Shown here piece after piece: positions 8,678 to 17,087 of a stretch of 64,000 bases of DNA. Source of the DNA: CAYJBH01 sp964368815. GTDB lineage: Bacteria > Bacillota > Clostridia > Oscillospirales > Ruminococcaceae. Location: contig CAYJDA010000004.1 in assembly GCA_964368815.1 (NCBI GenBank), positions 50,067 to 114,066 of the forward strand. Reading direction: 5' to 3'. Position 1 is the first letter of the stretch, and each line of letters opens with the position of its first letter. Both the position numbers and the translations under genes were made by a program. The notes below the pieces were generated by a model. The model was not told the origin of the DNA. It did no database searches and was given only the letters and a program-made list of their open reading frames with translations.

Positions 8678-9604
8678 TTAACCCTGTAGTTCTCGTATTA
8701 GATTTTCGACCGCCATGCGGCTCATGGTCTCTGCTGCTCCTACGGTGGAGGCGCCGCAGTGTGAGCCCATAATTAAGTTTGGAAGTTTATATAGTTCCTC
8801 GTTTTCGGGAGGTTCTTGCGAAAACGCATCAAATCCCGCTGCCGCGATTTTATTCGATTTTAATGCCGCAATAAGTGCATCTTCATCTACAAGGCCGCCT
8901 CTTGCGGTATTTATCAGGATTGCAGTCGGTTTCATGGTTGCAAACTCTGCCTCACCGATCATATTCTGTGTATCATCGGTTAGGGGCATATGTAGGCTAA
9001 TAAAATCACATTGCCTATATATTTCCTCCGGCTTAGCAAATAAAATATTCTGCTCATTCGCAAACTTCTCATCCCAAAAAACATCGTAGGCCAAAACCTT
9101 CATATCAAAACCCTTTGCACGCTTTGCCAACCCCTTCCCTATAGCGCCAAGGCCCAAGATGCCAAGCGTTTTTTCGTAAACATCGCCTGCTATAACCTTG
9201 CTCCAATTTTTTTCATGACACATGTCGTTGATAACGATTAACTTTCTTGCGCATGCCATGATGAGTGCAAAGGCATAGTCCGCCACTGCGTTCGCGTTTG
9301 CCCCAACAGTTATAGATACACTGATGCCACGCTGCTTTGCATAATTCAGATCAATATTATCTGTGCCTACGCCGTACTTGGAAATTGTTTTAAGGTTTTT
9401 GGCACAGGCGAGCACCTCTGCATCCATGGGATCAACACCTACAATAATACCGTCTATATCGGCAACATATTTGCACATTTGCTCCTTGGTAAGAATTCCG
9501 CCAACCGGATTTTTAACAACCTCAAAACCGGCTTTTTCTAATAGTTCATATGGGGAATTGTCTGTTTTAGCAAATGAACGAGGGGTAACGAGAACTTTTT
9601 TCAT
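8678..9604 (-). CDS. D-isomer-specific 2-hydroxyacid dehydrogenase (SerA-like)
   Basis: This 308-residue NAD-dependent dehydrogenase has the complete catalytic set of the family: a Rossmann GLGAIG (151-156), Arg235 in NTARGG, Glu264 in QEPPENEE and His282 in GSHCGAST. It is the short, ACT-less type resembling phosphoglycerate dehydrogenase. It is the last gene of a five-gene operon with a sugar kinase and a lactonase-like hydrolase. In that setting it more likely oxidises the 2-hydroxyl of a sugar acid or sugar-acid phosphate than makes serine. That assignment is inference. The AAGGAG site lies somewhat far (about 12 bases) from the ATG. Confidence 0.9.
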   Translation of the reverse strand: MKKVLVTPRSFAKTDNSPYELLEKAGFEVVKNPVGGILTKEQMCKYVADIDGIIVGVDPMDAEVLACAKNLKTISKYGVGTDNIDLNYAKQRGISVSITVGANANAVADYAFALIMACARKLIVINDMCHEKNWSKVIAGDVYEKTLGILGLGAIGKGLAKRAKGFDMKVLAYDVFWDEKFANEQNILFAKPEEIYRQCDFISLHMPLTDDTQNMIGEAEFATMKPTAILINTARGGLVDEDALIAALKSNKIAAAGFDAFSQEPPENEELYKLPNLIMGSHCGASTVGAAETMSRMAVENLIRELQG

Positions 9605-9669
9605 ATTAATGTCTGCTCCTTATTGATGCTTTGTTCCTGCGCAATACATGCGGTAAAATAATTTTTGAA

Positions 9670-10617
9670 CTATTTAAACTTAATCTGCATAGCATTTTGA
9701 GGATTGGCGTAGAAAAAATTTCTCCAATCAATACCCTTTTGGGTGAGCAGTGGTAAAAACTGTTGTAGAATATAGCAAAGGCCAATCTCTCCTTTGTAGG
9801 ATAGAAGCCGTGCTGAAGTTACATCGAGCGACATTAACAGACTATCGGCACAACCAGCCACACAAAGTGTACTGATAATTTCAATCTCTTTGGCATCGCT
9901 ATGGTATTTATATCGCCCTATGGTATCGTATTCTAAGAATGCTCCCGCCTTAGCAAGGGCAATATGCACAGCTAAATCCCCCACCGCACGGTCAAGATGG
10001 CAAAAGATTAACTGCCGAGCTTTAATCCCATGTCGATCAAAAAAATCGAGTGCCTGCATGGGGTTTGCCCCCTGTTCAACATGAAGCATAACCGGTGCAC
10101 CTGTATGCTTTGCCGCCATAGCCGCTCCGGTAAACAAAGGTAGGTATTCCTGCGTGATTCCGTTAGCATCAAGCGCAACCTTAATTTGACCTGCCATGGG
10201 ATTTTGCTCACTCGGTGTAGGCTCGCAGTCGTCACACAGTGACGACATACCAACCGTTAGTTCCTTTATAAATAGCTCTGATAATTTTTCGGCGCTCTTA
10301 GAAAAAATCCAGTGATGTTGCGGATAAAAACAGAGTTTATGAAATCCGGTAGAGGCAATAATATTCACGCCGCTTTGTTGAGACAACCAACGCAGTACCG
10401 ATGCATCTCTTCCGCACCCCACGGGTTGAGCATCCACCACAGCTTGTCCGCCGGCATCTCTAAAAGCCTGTAGCTCCTGTAGAGTTAAATCGGGGGTATC
10501 AATGCAAAGGGAGGAGTTAACATCAAAACTCTTTCCTTTATGTATATACAAATGCTCGTGGCATTGGCAAAATCCAAGATTTTCAGGGGCAATATCCCCC
10601 AATACCGTTCGAATCAT
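9670..10617 (-). CDS. Phosphotriesterase-family metal hydrolase, probable sugar (phosphate) lactonase
   Basis: The 315-residue amidohydrolase keeps all the binuclear metal ligands of the phosphotriesterase family: His20 and His22 in CHEHLY, the probable carboxylated Lys146 in GQIKVALD, His179 in MLHVEQG, His207 in FCHLDRA and Asp265 in MSLDVTSA. Known relatives in Firmicutes hydrolyse lactones, including phosphorylated sugar lactones. Placed between a cupin isomerase and a 2-hydroxyacid dehydrogenase in a kinase-led operon, it most plausibly opens a lactone made by the AroE-like dehydrogenase. The ribosome site is weak (GGTTGGGA). Confidence 0.9.
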   Translation of the reverse strand: MIRTVLGDIAPENLGFCQCHEHLYIHKGKSFDVNSSLCIDTPDLTLQELQAFRDAGGQAVVDAQPVGCGRDASVLRWLSQQSGVNIIASTGFHKLCFYPQHHWIFSKSAEKLSELFIKELTVGMSSLCDDCEPTPSEQNPMAGQIKVALDANGITQEYLPLFTGAAMAAKHTGAPVMLHVEQGANPMQALDFFDRHGIKARQLIFCHLDRAVGDLAVHIALAKAGAFLEYDTIGRYKYHSDAKEIEIISTLCVAGCADSLLMSLDVTSARLLSYKGEIGLCYILQQFLPLLTQKGIDWRNFFYANPQNAMQIKFK

Positions 10618-10707
10618 AGCAGTCCCAACCTGTTAATTTTTTAAGTAAAACGTCCAAAAGGTGGTTTTTATTAATGCTCTTATATGTAATAATATTAATA
10701 AATTCCA

Positions 10708-11298
10708 CTATTTCCATTTAGGATTGTCCCGCAGTATGGGTTTACCATCCTCTCCCCTAACAACTAATTTGCGAAAGCCTTTTTCTTCAATTGTGCCATA
10801 ATCATGCCCTGCATCCCCCCGAAAAACAAAAAAGGTAACCAGCTTTTGAGTTCCGGTGTTAACACTGCGGTGTGCATAGCATCGTGGAACATAAACCGCC
10901 ACACCCGGCTTTAATTCATGCGCAACCACATCCCCCTGCGGACTCTCGGTTAGCATTATTCCTTCGCCACTGAGGGTGTAGTAAACCTCAGAAGTGTCTA
11001 AAATGGTATGAAAATGTCCCTTCGTCATATAATATTCATCGCCAACCATGCCGGGATATACGATGGAGGTTCCAAATGCATTCTCACCCTCATGCTCCGG
11101 TGCACCAAGCTCATAAAAATCGTATACTAACGGGTCGTTTTCTTTAACAAGTGCCTCAAAAGCAGTATCATCACAATACATACCCCTCATCCCGGAAAGC
11201 CTTCGTGACGTAGGGGTAGCCCCACAAGAAGCGCCTGTATCTTTATCAAAGTCGAGAATAAAGCCTTTTGCCCAATCGTAATTACTATGCTTGCTCAT
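10708..11298 (-). CDS. Cupin-type phosphoglucose isomerase family protein
   Basis: This is a 196-residue single-domain cupin of the kind described as archaeal-type glucose-6-phosphate isomerase. The metal ligands are visible as GHFH (His95, His97), Glu104 in TSEVYY and His143 in CYAHRS. It would interconvert an aldose phosphate and a ketose phosphate in the cytoplasm. I chose ATG 11298 over an upstream start because AAGGAG lies 7 bases before it. A second glucose-6-phosphate isomerase inside a kinase/dehydrogenase operon suggests the substrate is another phosphosugar. Confidence 0.88.
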   Translation of the reverse strand: MSKHSNYDWAKGFILDFDKDTGASCGATPTSRRLSGMRGMYCDDTAFEALVKENDPLVYDFYELGAPEHEGENAFGTSIVYPGMVGDEYYMTKGHFHTILDTSEVYYTLSGEGIMLTESPQGDVVAHELKPGVAVYVPRCYAHRSVNTGTQKLVTFFVFRGDAGHDYGTIEEKGFRKLVVRGEDGKPILRDNPKWK

Positions 11299-11317
11299 AC
11301 ATATACTCCTTAATAAA

Positions 11318-12253
11318 CTACACATTTATTGCAATTTCGCTTAATTTTTCGATGTCTTTTTCTGTGAACTTAATTTGGAATACTTCCTCAATAACCTGTG
11401 TCCAACCATGAATAAAGTAGATCCATCCGTCCTCAACATGAATGTTATTTTCCTTCGGCTGAGCCTCTGCCTGTGCCTTAAAGATTAGATCACCACGGTA
11501 GTTAATTTCCCAAACAAGTGAATGCTTTGGATATATTACCGCATCAGTTGTGGGCGAGCCCGGCATATCTTTTCCAAGTCCGGTTGCATTAACGATAAGT
11601 GAGTATTCCGGCAATGCGGCAATTAGTGCATCATTTTCGTTGGCTTTTGGGCAGTGTGCATATACTATTTCGGTTTTATTTGCCGCATTTGCAAGTTTAA
11701 TTTTAGCATGTTCAAGCCGAGGCAAAGAACGGTTTGCGAGTGTGATTTTTTTGGGATAGTTGCCTGCAAAATCCTGTTGTGTGAAATAGGTTGTCATTGC
11801 AAGTGAACTGCCACCCGCACCTATCAAGAGAACCTCTCCGCCTTTATCTCTCCAAAAGTTTTTTGGAACGAAAGCTTCCAGTGCAAGGCCACTCGATATT
11901 GGATCTTTTGCGTGCGCTTGAAATTTACCGTCCTTTTTCGACAGCGACGAGACTTCCTCCAGCAGCTCTGCAAAGGGGTCGATATAATCAAACATGTCTT
12001 TGCAGGCGGTAAAGAGATCCAGCTTGTGGGTTGTTACTAATGCGCCGAGTGATAGCGGATCATTTTTAATAAAGTCGACCGCTTCTCGATAAATTTCCGG
12101 TTGTGCGTGAATGGGTAGGTCTATACCCTTTATTTGCGCGTCTAATCCGAGAGCCTGTGCCCATTTAGGAAACACACGCATGATTGACGATTTTGTTGTG
12201 GTAACACCAATAAAATAGAAGGTGGGTTTTGTTGCCGCTGTATATTTTTGCAT
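11318..12253 (-). CDS. Shikimate dehydrogenase-like oxidoreductase (AroE superfamily), atypical
   Basis: The 311-residue protein has the two-domain AroE layout. The catalytic Lys/Asp pair is recognisable as Lys77 (ALVTTHKLDL) and Asp117 (HAKDPISSG), with a nucleotide-binding GAGGSS at 145-150. The shikimate carboxylate site is not conserved: the usual HSxSP motif is absent and the N-terminus reads FIGVTTTKSSIMRVFP. It lies 15 bases after the FGGY kinase gene and upstream of an isomerase and a lactonase-like enzyme, not near aro genes. It is therefore probably a sugar or cyclitol (phosphate) dehydrogenase. The Shine-Dalgarno site is AAAGGAG. Confidence 0.85.
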   Translation of the reverse strand: MQKYTAATKPTFYFIGVTTTKSSIMRVFPKWAQALGLDAQIKGIDLPIHAQPEIYREAVDFIKNDPLSLGALVTTHKLDLFTACKDMFDYIDPFAELLEEVSSLSKKDGKFQAHAKDPISSGLALEAFVPKNFWRDKGGEVLLIGAGGSSLAMTTYFTQQDFAGNYPKKITLANRSLPRLEHAKIKLANAANKTEIVYAHCPKANENDALIAALPEYSLIVNATGLGKDMPGSPTTDAVIYPKHSLVWEINYRGDLIFKAQAEAQPKENNIHVEDGWIYFIHGWTQVIEEVFQIKFTEKDIEKLSEIAINV

Positions 12254-12268
12254 GATTTTACTCCTTTG

Positions 12269-13792
12269 TTACTGATTTGAATGTTTCGCAAAAACTGGTT
12301 TTAATGCCATATAGTAATCATCGAACCTTTCTTTTACATCAGCGTATGCGGCTACCGATTCCGGATTTGGTGTGTGCTCCTGCTTAATTTGCAAAAACTG
12401 CGTAATTGCCGAAAAATCTGAATACAGACCGACGCCAACACCCGCAATAACTGCGGCACCCATCGAAGAAGCTTCCTCCAGATGTGATGGAACCTTAATG
12501 GTGGTATTGTAAATATCCGCCATCATCTGCCTCCAGATAGCGCCCTTAGCGCCACCGCCAATTACTAAAACCTCATCAATTGCAACCTGTTTGCGAAGAA
12601 CATCAAGGCAGATGGAGAGATTCATAGTAACCCCCTCCAATACACTGCGAAGAATATCGCCGCGGCTATTTTCCGGCTTTAACCCTATCCAAGCTCCCTT
12701 GGCATTTGCGTCCCAACGTGGTGCACGTTCCCCTAACAAATAGGGCAAAAACGTCACTCCGTTTGAGCCTATACTACTTTGTGCAATCTGTTTATCCATA
12801 TATACAAACGGAGAAACTCCTTCTTTTGCTGCACGTGCACACTCATCTTTACAAATCGTGTTTTTAAGCCAGCTGTAGCTACCGCCGGCGTACTGCATAG
12901 TTCCATTTGGCGAGTACAGCCCGGGCACAACATGAGCCCAGGTAATAATACGCATTTCGGGGTCGTAGATTGGTTTTTCGGAGGTTGTTGCAATCCATGC
13001 AGAGGTTCCCATACAGCAGTAGGTTTTGCCCGGGGCAATAGAGCCGCATCCGATATTTGCTACAAGGCCGTCGCCACCGCCTAAAACTACCTTGGTGTTT
13101 ACGCAAAGGCCGGTTGCCTCGGCAGCTTCATCGGTAACATTGCCTGCAACAAAGGTTGAGGGCTTAATCTCGGGGAGTTTATCACCATCAAGTCCTGCAT
13201 GTTCTAATAGCATTTCCGACCAACATAAATTATCGAGATCGAAGCAGGCCATGCTGTTCGCATCGGAAGGTTCGGTATAAAATTTTCCGGTAAGCCTAAA
13301 AACAATGTAGTCCTTAGCGTTTAAAACTTTATATGTTTTTTCATATATCTCAGGTTCGTTATCCCGAACCCACATAAGCTTTTGCATTCCGTATGATGGC
13401 GTATTGCGATGTCCGGTATGGCTAAAAAAATTCTGTTGCGAAATTTTAGATTCCAGCTGTTCAGCCTGCTTAACGGCACGTTGGTCTGCCCAGATAATGC
13501 TGTTGCGTAACGGGTTTCCGTTGCGATCAACACACAAACAGCCCATCATCTGTCCGCTAAAGCTAACACCGACAATATCCTCCGCCAAAACAGCGGTTTC
13601 TTGCAATATTTTTCGAGTAGTATTGCAAACAGCCTGCCACCACTGGTCGGCATCCTGTTCCACCCATGTATCATTGAAATACTGCGTGTCGTAGGCATGC
13701 ACTTCAGCGGCAATCAGTCGCCCGTCCTCCGAAAACAGTGTTGCCTTGTTGCCCGATGTACCCAGATCGTGGGCAAGTAAATATTTTGGCAT
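12269..13792 (-). CDS. FGGY-family carbohydrate kinase (xylulokinase-like)
   Basis: This full-length 507-residue FGGY kinase opens with the phosphate-binding AHDLGTSGNKATLF. It continues with SFSGQMMG and IIWADQRA near residues 80-110, the catalytic-site region GGGDGLVANIGCG near residue 240, and the C-terminal adenosine site VIGGGAKGAIWRQMMAD. It would phosphorylate a sugar, ketose or polyol with ATP. It is the first gene of the five-gene operon and so likely commits the substrate. The exact sugar cannot be read from the sequence. Confidence 0.92.
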   Translation of the reverse strand: MPKYLLAHDLGTSGNKATLFSEDGRLIAAEVHAYDTQYFNDTWVEQDADQWWQAVCNTTRKILQETAVLAEDIVGVSFSGQMMGCLCVDRNGNPLRNSIIWADQRAVKQAEQLESKISQQNFFSHTGHRNTPSYGMQKLMWVRDNEPEIYEKTYKVLNAKDYIVFRLTGKFYTEPSDANSMACFDLDNLCWSEMLLEHAGLDGDKLPEIKPSTFVAGNVTDEAAEATGLCVNTKVVLGGGDGLVANIGCGSIAPGKTYCCMGTSAWIATTSEKPIYDPEMRIITWAHVVPGLYSPNGTMQYAGGSYSWLKNTICKDECARAAKEGVSPFVYMDKQIAQSSIGSNGVTFLPYLLGERAPRWDANAKGAWIGLKPENSRGDILRSVLEGVTMNLSICLDVLRKQVAIDEVLVIGGGAKGAIWRQMMADIYNTTIKVPSHLEEASSMGAAVIAGVGVGLYSDFSAITQFLQIKQEHTPNPESVAAYADVKERFDDYYMALKPVFAKHSNQ

Positions 13793-13865
13793 TTATTTTC
13801 CCTTGTTCGAAACACTTTTGCGTTTTTAAAAACACACTTTTTTATGCATAGATTTGTTTGTTTTT

Positions 13866-13895
13866 AGTATAACATAGCGGCTTTTATGATGTCAA
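13866..13895 (-). promoter_or_regulatory. Promoter of the five-gene catabolic operon
   Basis: On the minus strand TTGACA (13895-13890) and TATACT (13871-13866) are separated by 18 bases, 74 bases before the kinase start. This promoter is back-to-back with that of the FAD oxidoreductase gene. Confidence 0.7.
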
Positions 13896-13915
13896 TATAC
13901 GAAAAGCAAAGTCTC

Positions 13916-13945
13916 TTGCATATGCAATATAGTTTATGGTATAAT
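13916..13945 (+). promoter_or_regulatory. Promoter of the FAD oxidoreductase gene, with palindrome
   Basis: TTGCAT (13916-13921) and TATAAT (13940-13945) are separated by 18 bases. The -35 box is part of a perfect 12-bp palindrome, TTGCATATGCAA (13916-13927), which could be an operator. Confidence 0.6.
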
Positions 13946-13983
13946 GCTAATGATATTAATCCTTGTTATATGAAAGGAAAGCA

Positions 13984-15381
13984 ATGAAAAAAAACACTGT
14001 TATAATTGGTGCGGGGCCTGCCGGCATTTTTACAGCATTGGAGTTAACCAGAAACAACTATAAAGGTAGCATATTAATAGTAGAAAAGGGTAGATCGATA
14101 AAGGATAGAAGTTGTCCGAAACATATAACAAAAAAATGCGTAAACTGTAAACCATACTGTCATATAACAACCGGTTTTTCTGGAGCCGGTGCTTTTTCTG
14201 ACGGTAAATTATCTTTAAGTTATGAGGTTGGCGGGGATTTGCCTGACCTCATTGGTTCTGATAAAACCCAAGATTTAATAAACTATACCGACAAAATTTA
14301 TCTTGATTTTGGTGCTGACACAAAAATTGAAGGTGTTAGCGCTACCGACGAGGTTAAAGCGATCAGAAAAAGGGCTATACAGGCCGGACTCAAATTGGTA
14401 GATTGCCCAATCCGGCATTTAGGAACAGAAAAAGCTCAGGAAATTTACTATGCCATCGAACAGTATTTACAGAAAAACTCGGTGGAAATACTTTTTGGTT
14501 ATTCCTGCGAAAACATAATAATAGAAGATGACGTGTGTAAGGGTGTATACATTACTAACGGCTCTTCAAATTTAGAAGTTTTTGCCGATAATATTGTTGT
14601 TGCAACCGGCAGAAGAGGCGCAGAATGGTTAGAAAAATTATGTGAAAAACACGGCGTGGCGCACGCTCCCGGAACGGTAGACATAGGCGTTAGGGTTGAG
14701 GTTAGAAACGAAGTTATGGAAAGTGTAAACAATGTTTTATACGAATCTAAGCTCATCGGCTATCCTAAACCTTTTAAGGATAAGGTTAGAACGTTTTGCC
14801 AGAACCCCGGAGGTTTTGTTAGTCAGGAAAACTACGACGATGACTTAGCGGTGGTAAACGGACATTCATATAAAGATTTAAAATCCGACAACACTAATCT
14901 GGCAATCCTATGTTCCCACAACTTCACCGAGCCCTTTAATCAACCTATAGAATACGCTAAAAAGGTGGGCGAGCTTACAAACATGTTGGGTTCAGGGCAA
15001 ATATTAGTGCAGAGATTTGGAGACATTTTAGACGGCAAGCGAACCTGGCAGGATGAATTAATGCGCTCTAATCTAAAGCCCACGCTTTACGATGCCGTAG
15101 GTGGCGACATAACTGCGGCTATGCCTTACAGGGCGTTAACCAACATTATTAACTTTATTAATTCTGTCGACCATGTTGTTCCCGGTTTCTCTTCAATAGA
15201 AACACTTTTATATTCTCCCGAGCTTAAATTTTACAGCAACAAAGTTAAAATGGATACAGCATTATCCACCAATATTAATAATTTTTACTGCCTTGGAGAC
15301 TCCAGCGGCTGGACAAGGGGTTTGATGATGGCTTCGGTAATGGGTGTTATTATGGGACGGAAATTAACCGAGGAAAGTTAA
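13984..15381 (+). CDS. FAD-dependent oxidoreductase (COG2509-like)
   Basis: The 465-residue flavoprotein begins with the FAD-binding VIIGAGPAGIFTALEL. A Cys-rich segment follows (KKCVNCKPYCHITTG), then GFSGAGAFSDGKLSLS, which is characteristic of the widespread NAD(FAD)-utilising dehydrogenase family of unclear substrate. A second dinucleotide-site element, VVATGRRGAEWLEKL, lies near residue 210. I chose ATG 13984 because AAAGGAAAG precedes it; an in-frame TTG at 13963 lacks a site. It appears monocistronic, and neither neighbouring cluster gives a clue to its role. Confidence 0.88.
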   Translation: MKKNTVIIGAGPAGIFTALELTRNNYKGSILIVEKGRSIKDRSCPKHITKKCVNCKPYCHITTGFSGAGAFSDGKLSLSYEVGGDLPDLIGSDKTQDLINYTDKIYLDFGADTKIEGVSATDEVKAIRKRAIQAGLKLVDCPIRHLGTEKAQEIYYAIEQYLQKNSVEILFGYSCENIIIEDDVCKGVYITNGSSNLEVFADNIVVATGRRGAEWLEKLCEKHGVAHAPGTVDIGVRVEVRNEVMESVNNVLYESKLIGYPKPFKDKVRTFCQNPGGFVSQENYDDDLAVVNGHSYKDLKSDNTNLAILCSHNFTEPFNQPIEYAKKVGELTNMLGSGQILVQRFGDILDGKRTWQDELMRSNLKPTLYDAVGGDITAAMPYRALTNIINFINSVDHVVPGFSSIETLLYSPELKFYSNKVKMDTALSTNINNFYCLGDSSGWTRGLMMASVMGVIMGRKLTEES

Positions 15382-15466
15382 AATATCTTTTTCTTACCTG
15401 CGAAGTATTTTATTCAAGGTGTTTAAACATTAAATTTTTATCGGCTACAGCTTAGGAGTTCGCGGA

Positions 15467-16261
15467 TTGACAAGATTAGAAAAATTATTTTACCTAAATA
15501 ATATATTATTAAATGAAATGCCACATTATAAATCCGAGGCTGCTAAGTTTTCGCAGGATTTTCATGAACAGCGACGATTGTTTCGCTCTCTTTCAAACCT
15601 TCGTCCCGCCATGCCGCTAGATGATAATTTTTTAAAGGTGCAGAATGATTTTTTGGCCGAGGAGGTAGCGGGAAAAGGGGTTGTTGATATCCTAGAGCTA
15701 ACCCCCACTAAAAACAATAAGCAGCTTTATTTGTGGCAGGGTGATATTACAAGATTGAAGGTTGATGCCATTGTTAATGCTGCAAACTCTGCACTTTTAG
15801 GCTGTTTTGTTCCATGCCATGGTTGTATCGACAATGCGATACATTCGCTTTCGGGGCTACAGCTTCGGCGTGATTGCGATGAAATTATTCAACAGCAGGG
15901 GCATGAAGAAAAAACCGGACTTGCCAAGATAACAAAGGCGTATAATCTGCCATGCAAATTTGTTATTCATACCGTAGGGCCGATAATAAACGGCAGGCTA
16001 ACTCAAACCGAGTGTGATTTGCTTGCCGATTGCTATAAAAACTGTTTAAACCTTGCAATTTCACAAGGGTTAAACAGCATTGCCTTTTGTTGCATTTCAA
16101 CGGGAGAATTTCACTTTCCGAGCGACAAAGCTGCCGACATTGCCATAAACACTGTTAAGGACATATTAAAGAATAATGACAGCAGAATCGAGGTGATATT
16201 TAATGTTTTCAAGAACATCGACTACAAGCTATACCGAAAACTACTCCGAGAAGATAGCTAA
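15467..16261 (+). CDS. Zinc-containing macrodomain protein (ADP-ribosyl hydrolase, SirTM-linked)
   Basis: The 264-residue protein has an N-terminal helical part (1-80) and a macrodomain with QGDIT (91-95) and NAAN (104-107). The GCF-x-P-x-H-x-CIDNAIH signature (Cys113, His118, Cys120) is the zinc-binding mark of macrodomains paired with class M sirtuins. Members of this group remove ADP-ribose from proteins. Translation starts at TTG 15467 behind TTAGGAG. The 3' end overlaps the sirtuin gene by 59 bases, so the two are translated from one message. This protein would reverse the sirtuin's modification. Confidence 0.94.
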   Translation: MTRLEKLFYLNNILLNEMPHYKSEAAKFSQDFHEQRRLFRSLSNLRPAMPLDDNFLKVQNDFLAEEVAGKGVVDILELTPTKNNKQLYLWQGDITRLKVDAIVNAANSALLGCFVPCHGCIDNAIHSLSGLQLRRDCDEIIQQQGHEEKTGLAKITKAYNLPCKFVIHTVGPIINGRLTQTECDLLADCYKNCLNLAISQGLNSIAFCCISTGEFHFPSDKAADIAINTVKDILKNNDSRIEVIFNVFKNIDYKLYRKLLREDS

Positions 16262-17087
16262 GGTTAGAAAATTGATAGAGGACTCTGACGCTATTATCAT
16301 TGGCGCCGGCGCGGGACTTTCTGCTGCTGCAGGTCTTTTATACTCAGGAGAAAGATTTAATAAATTATTTCCCGATTTTATCGAAAGATATCATCTAAAA
16401 GATATGTACTCAGCAGCTTTTTATCAACACGATACACTCGAAGAACACTGGGGATATTGGAGTAAACACATATACCACAACAGATATAAAGCAGAAATTA
16501 ACTCTACCTACAATGATTTATTAAAGGTTGTTGAGGGTAAAAACTATTTTGTTATAACAACAAATGGAGATCATTTATTCATTTTAAATAACTTCGATAA
16601 AAAAAGGCTATTTTACACCCAGGGTGACTATGGCCTGTTTCAGTGCACCGTGCCGTGTCATAAAAAAACTTATGATAATAAAGAGCTTATTACGCAGATG
16701 GTTCACCGGCAAAACGATTTAAAAATCCCATCCGAGCTAATCCCATATTGCCCCTTGTGTGCAAAGCCAATGACGGTTAATCTGCGTATGGATAACACCT
16801 TTGTAGAGGATGAGGGTTGGCATGATGCCAACAAACGATATGACGATTTTAGAAAAGAAACCTTTGGAAAAAAGGTCTTATTTTTAGAGCTTGGAATAGG
16901 ATACAACACCCCCTCTATTATTAAGTATCCGTTTTGGCAGATGACATATGATAATAAAAATGCTACCTATATTAGCATCAATTTAAGCGAAGAAAAAGTT
17001 CCAAAAGAAATAATAAATCAATCGATAACCATTAAGGGCGACATCTGTGAAGTTATCAGGTGTTTAGATACCGCAAATCTACCCTAA
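16203..17087 (+). CDS. Class M sirtuin (SirTM), protein ADP-ribosyltransferase
   Basis: This 294-residue Sir2-fold protein has GAGAGLSAAAG (34-44), ITTNGDHLF (Asn121, Asp123) and YTQGDYGLFQC, in which Gln140 takes the place of the usual sirtuin His. The zinc ligands are Cys148, Cys152, Cys183 and Cys186. These are the hallmarks of SirTM enzymes, which ADP-ribosylate a lipoylated GcvH-like carrier in Staphylococcus and Streptococcus. The usual partners GcvH-L and the lipoate ligase are not adjacent here; a lipoate ligase lies 19 kb downstream. ATG 16203 follows GAGGTGA. The gene's end overlaps the convergent regulator gene by 4 bases. Confidence 0.95.
   Translation: MFSRTSTTSYTENYSEKIAKVRKLIEDSDAIIIGAGAGLSAAAGLLYSGERFNKLFPDFIERYHLKDMYSAAFYQHDTLEEHWGYWSKHIYHNRYKAEINSTYNDLLKVVEGKNYFVITTNGDHLFILNNFDKKRLFYTQGDYGLFQCTVPCHKKTYDNKELITQMVHRQNDLKIPSELIPYCPLCAKPMTVNLRMDNTFVEDEGWHDANKRYDDFRKETFGKKVLFLELGIGYNTPSIIKYPFWQMTYDNKNATYISINLSEEKVPKEIINQSITIKGDICEVIRCLDTANLP

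Noticed and set aside
11299..11325. Upstream start for the cupin isomerase
   Set aside because: It would overlap the end of the AroE-like gene and lacks a ribosome site, while ATG 11298 has AAGGAG at good spacing.
12779..13106. Open frames overlapping the FGGY kinase gene on both strands
   Set aside because: They lie fully inside a well-conserved kinase gene and have composition typical of shadow frames.
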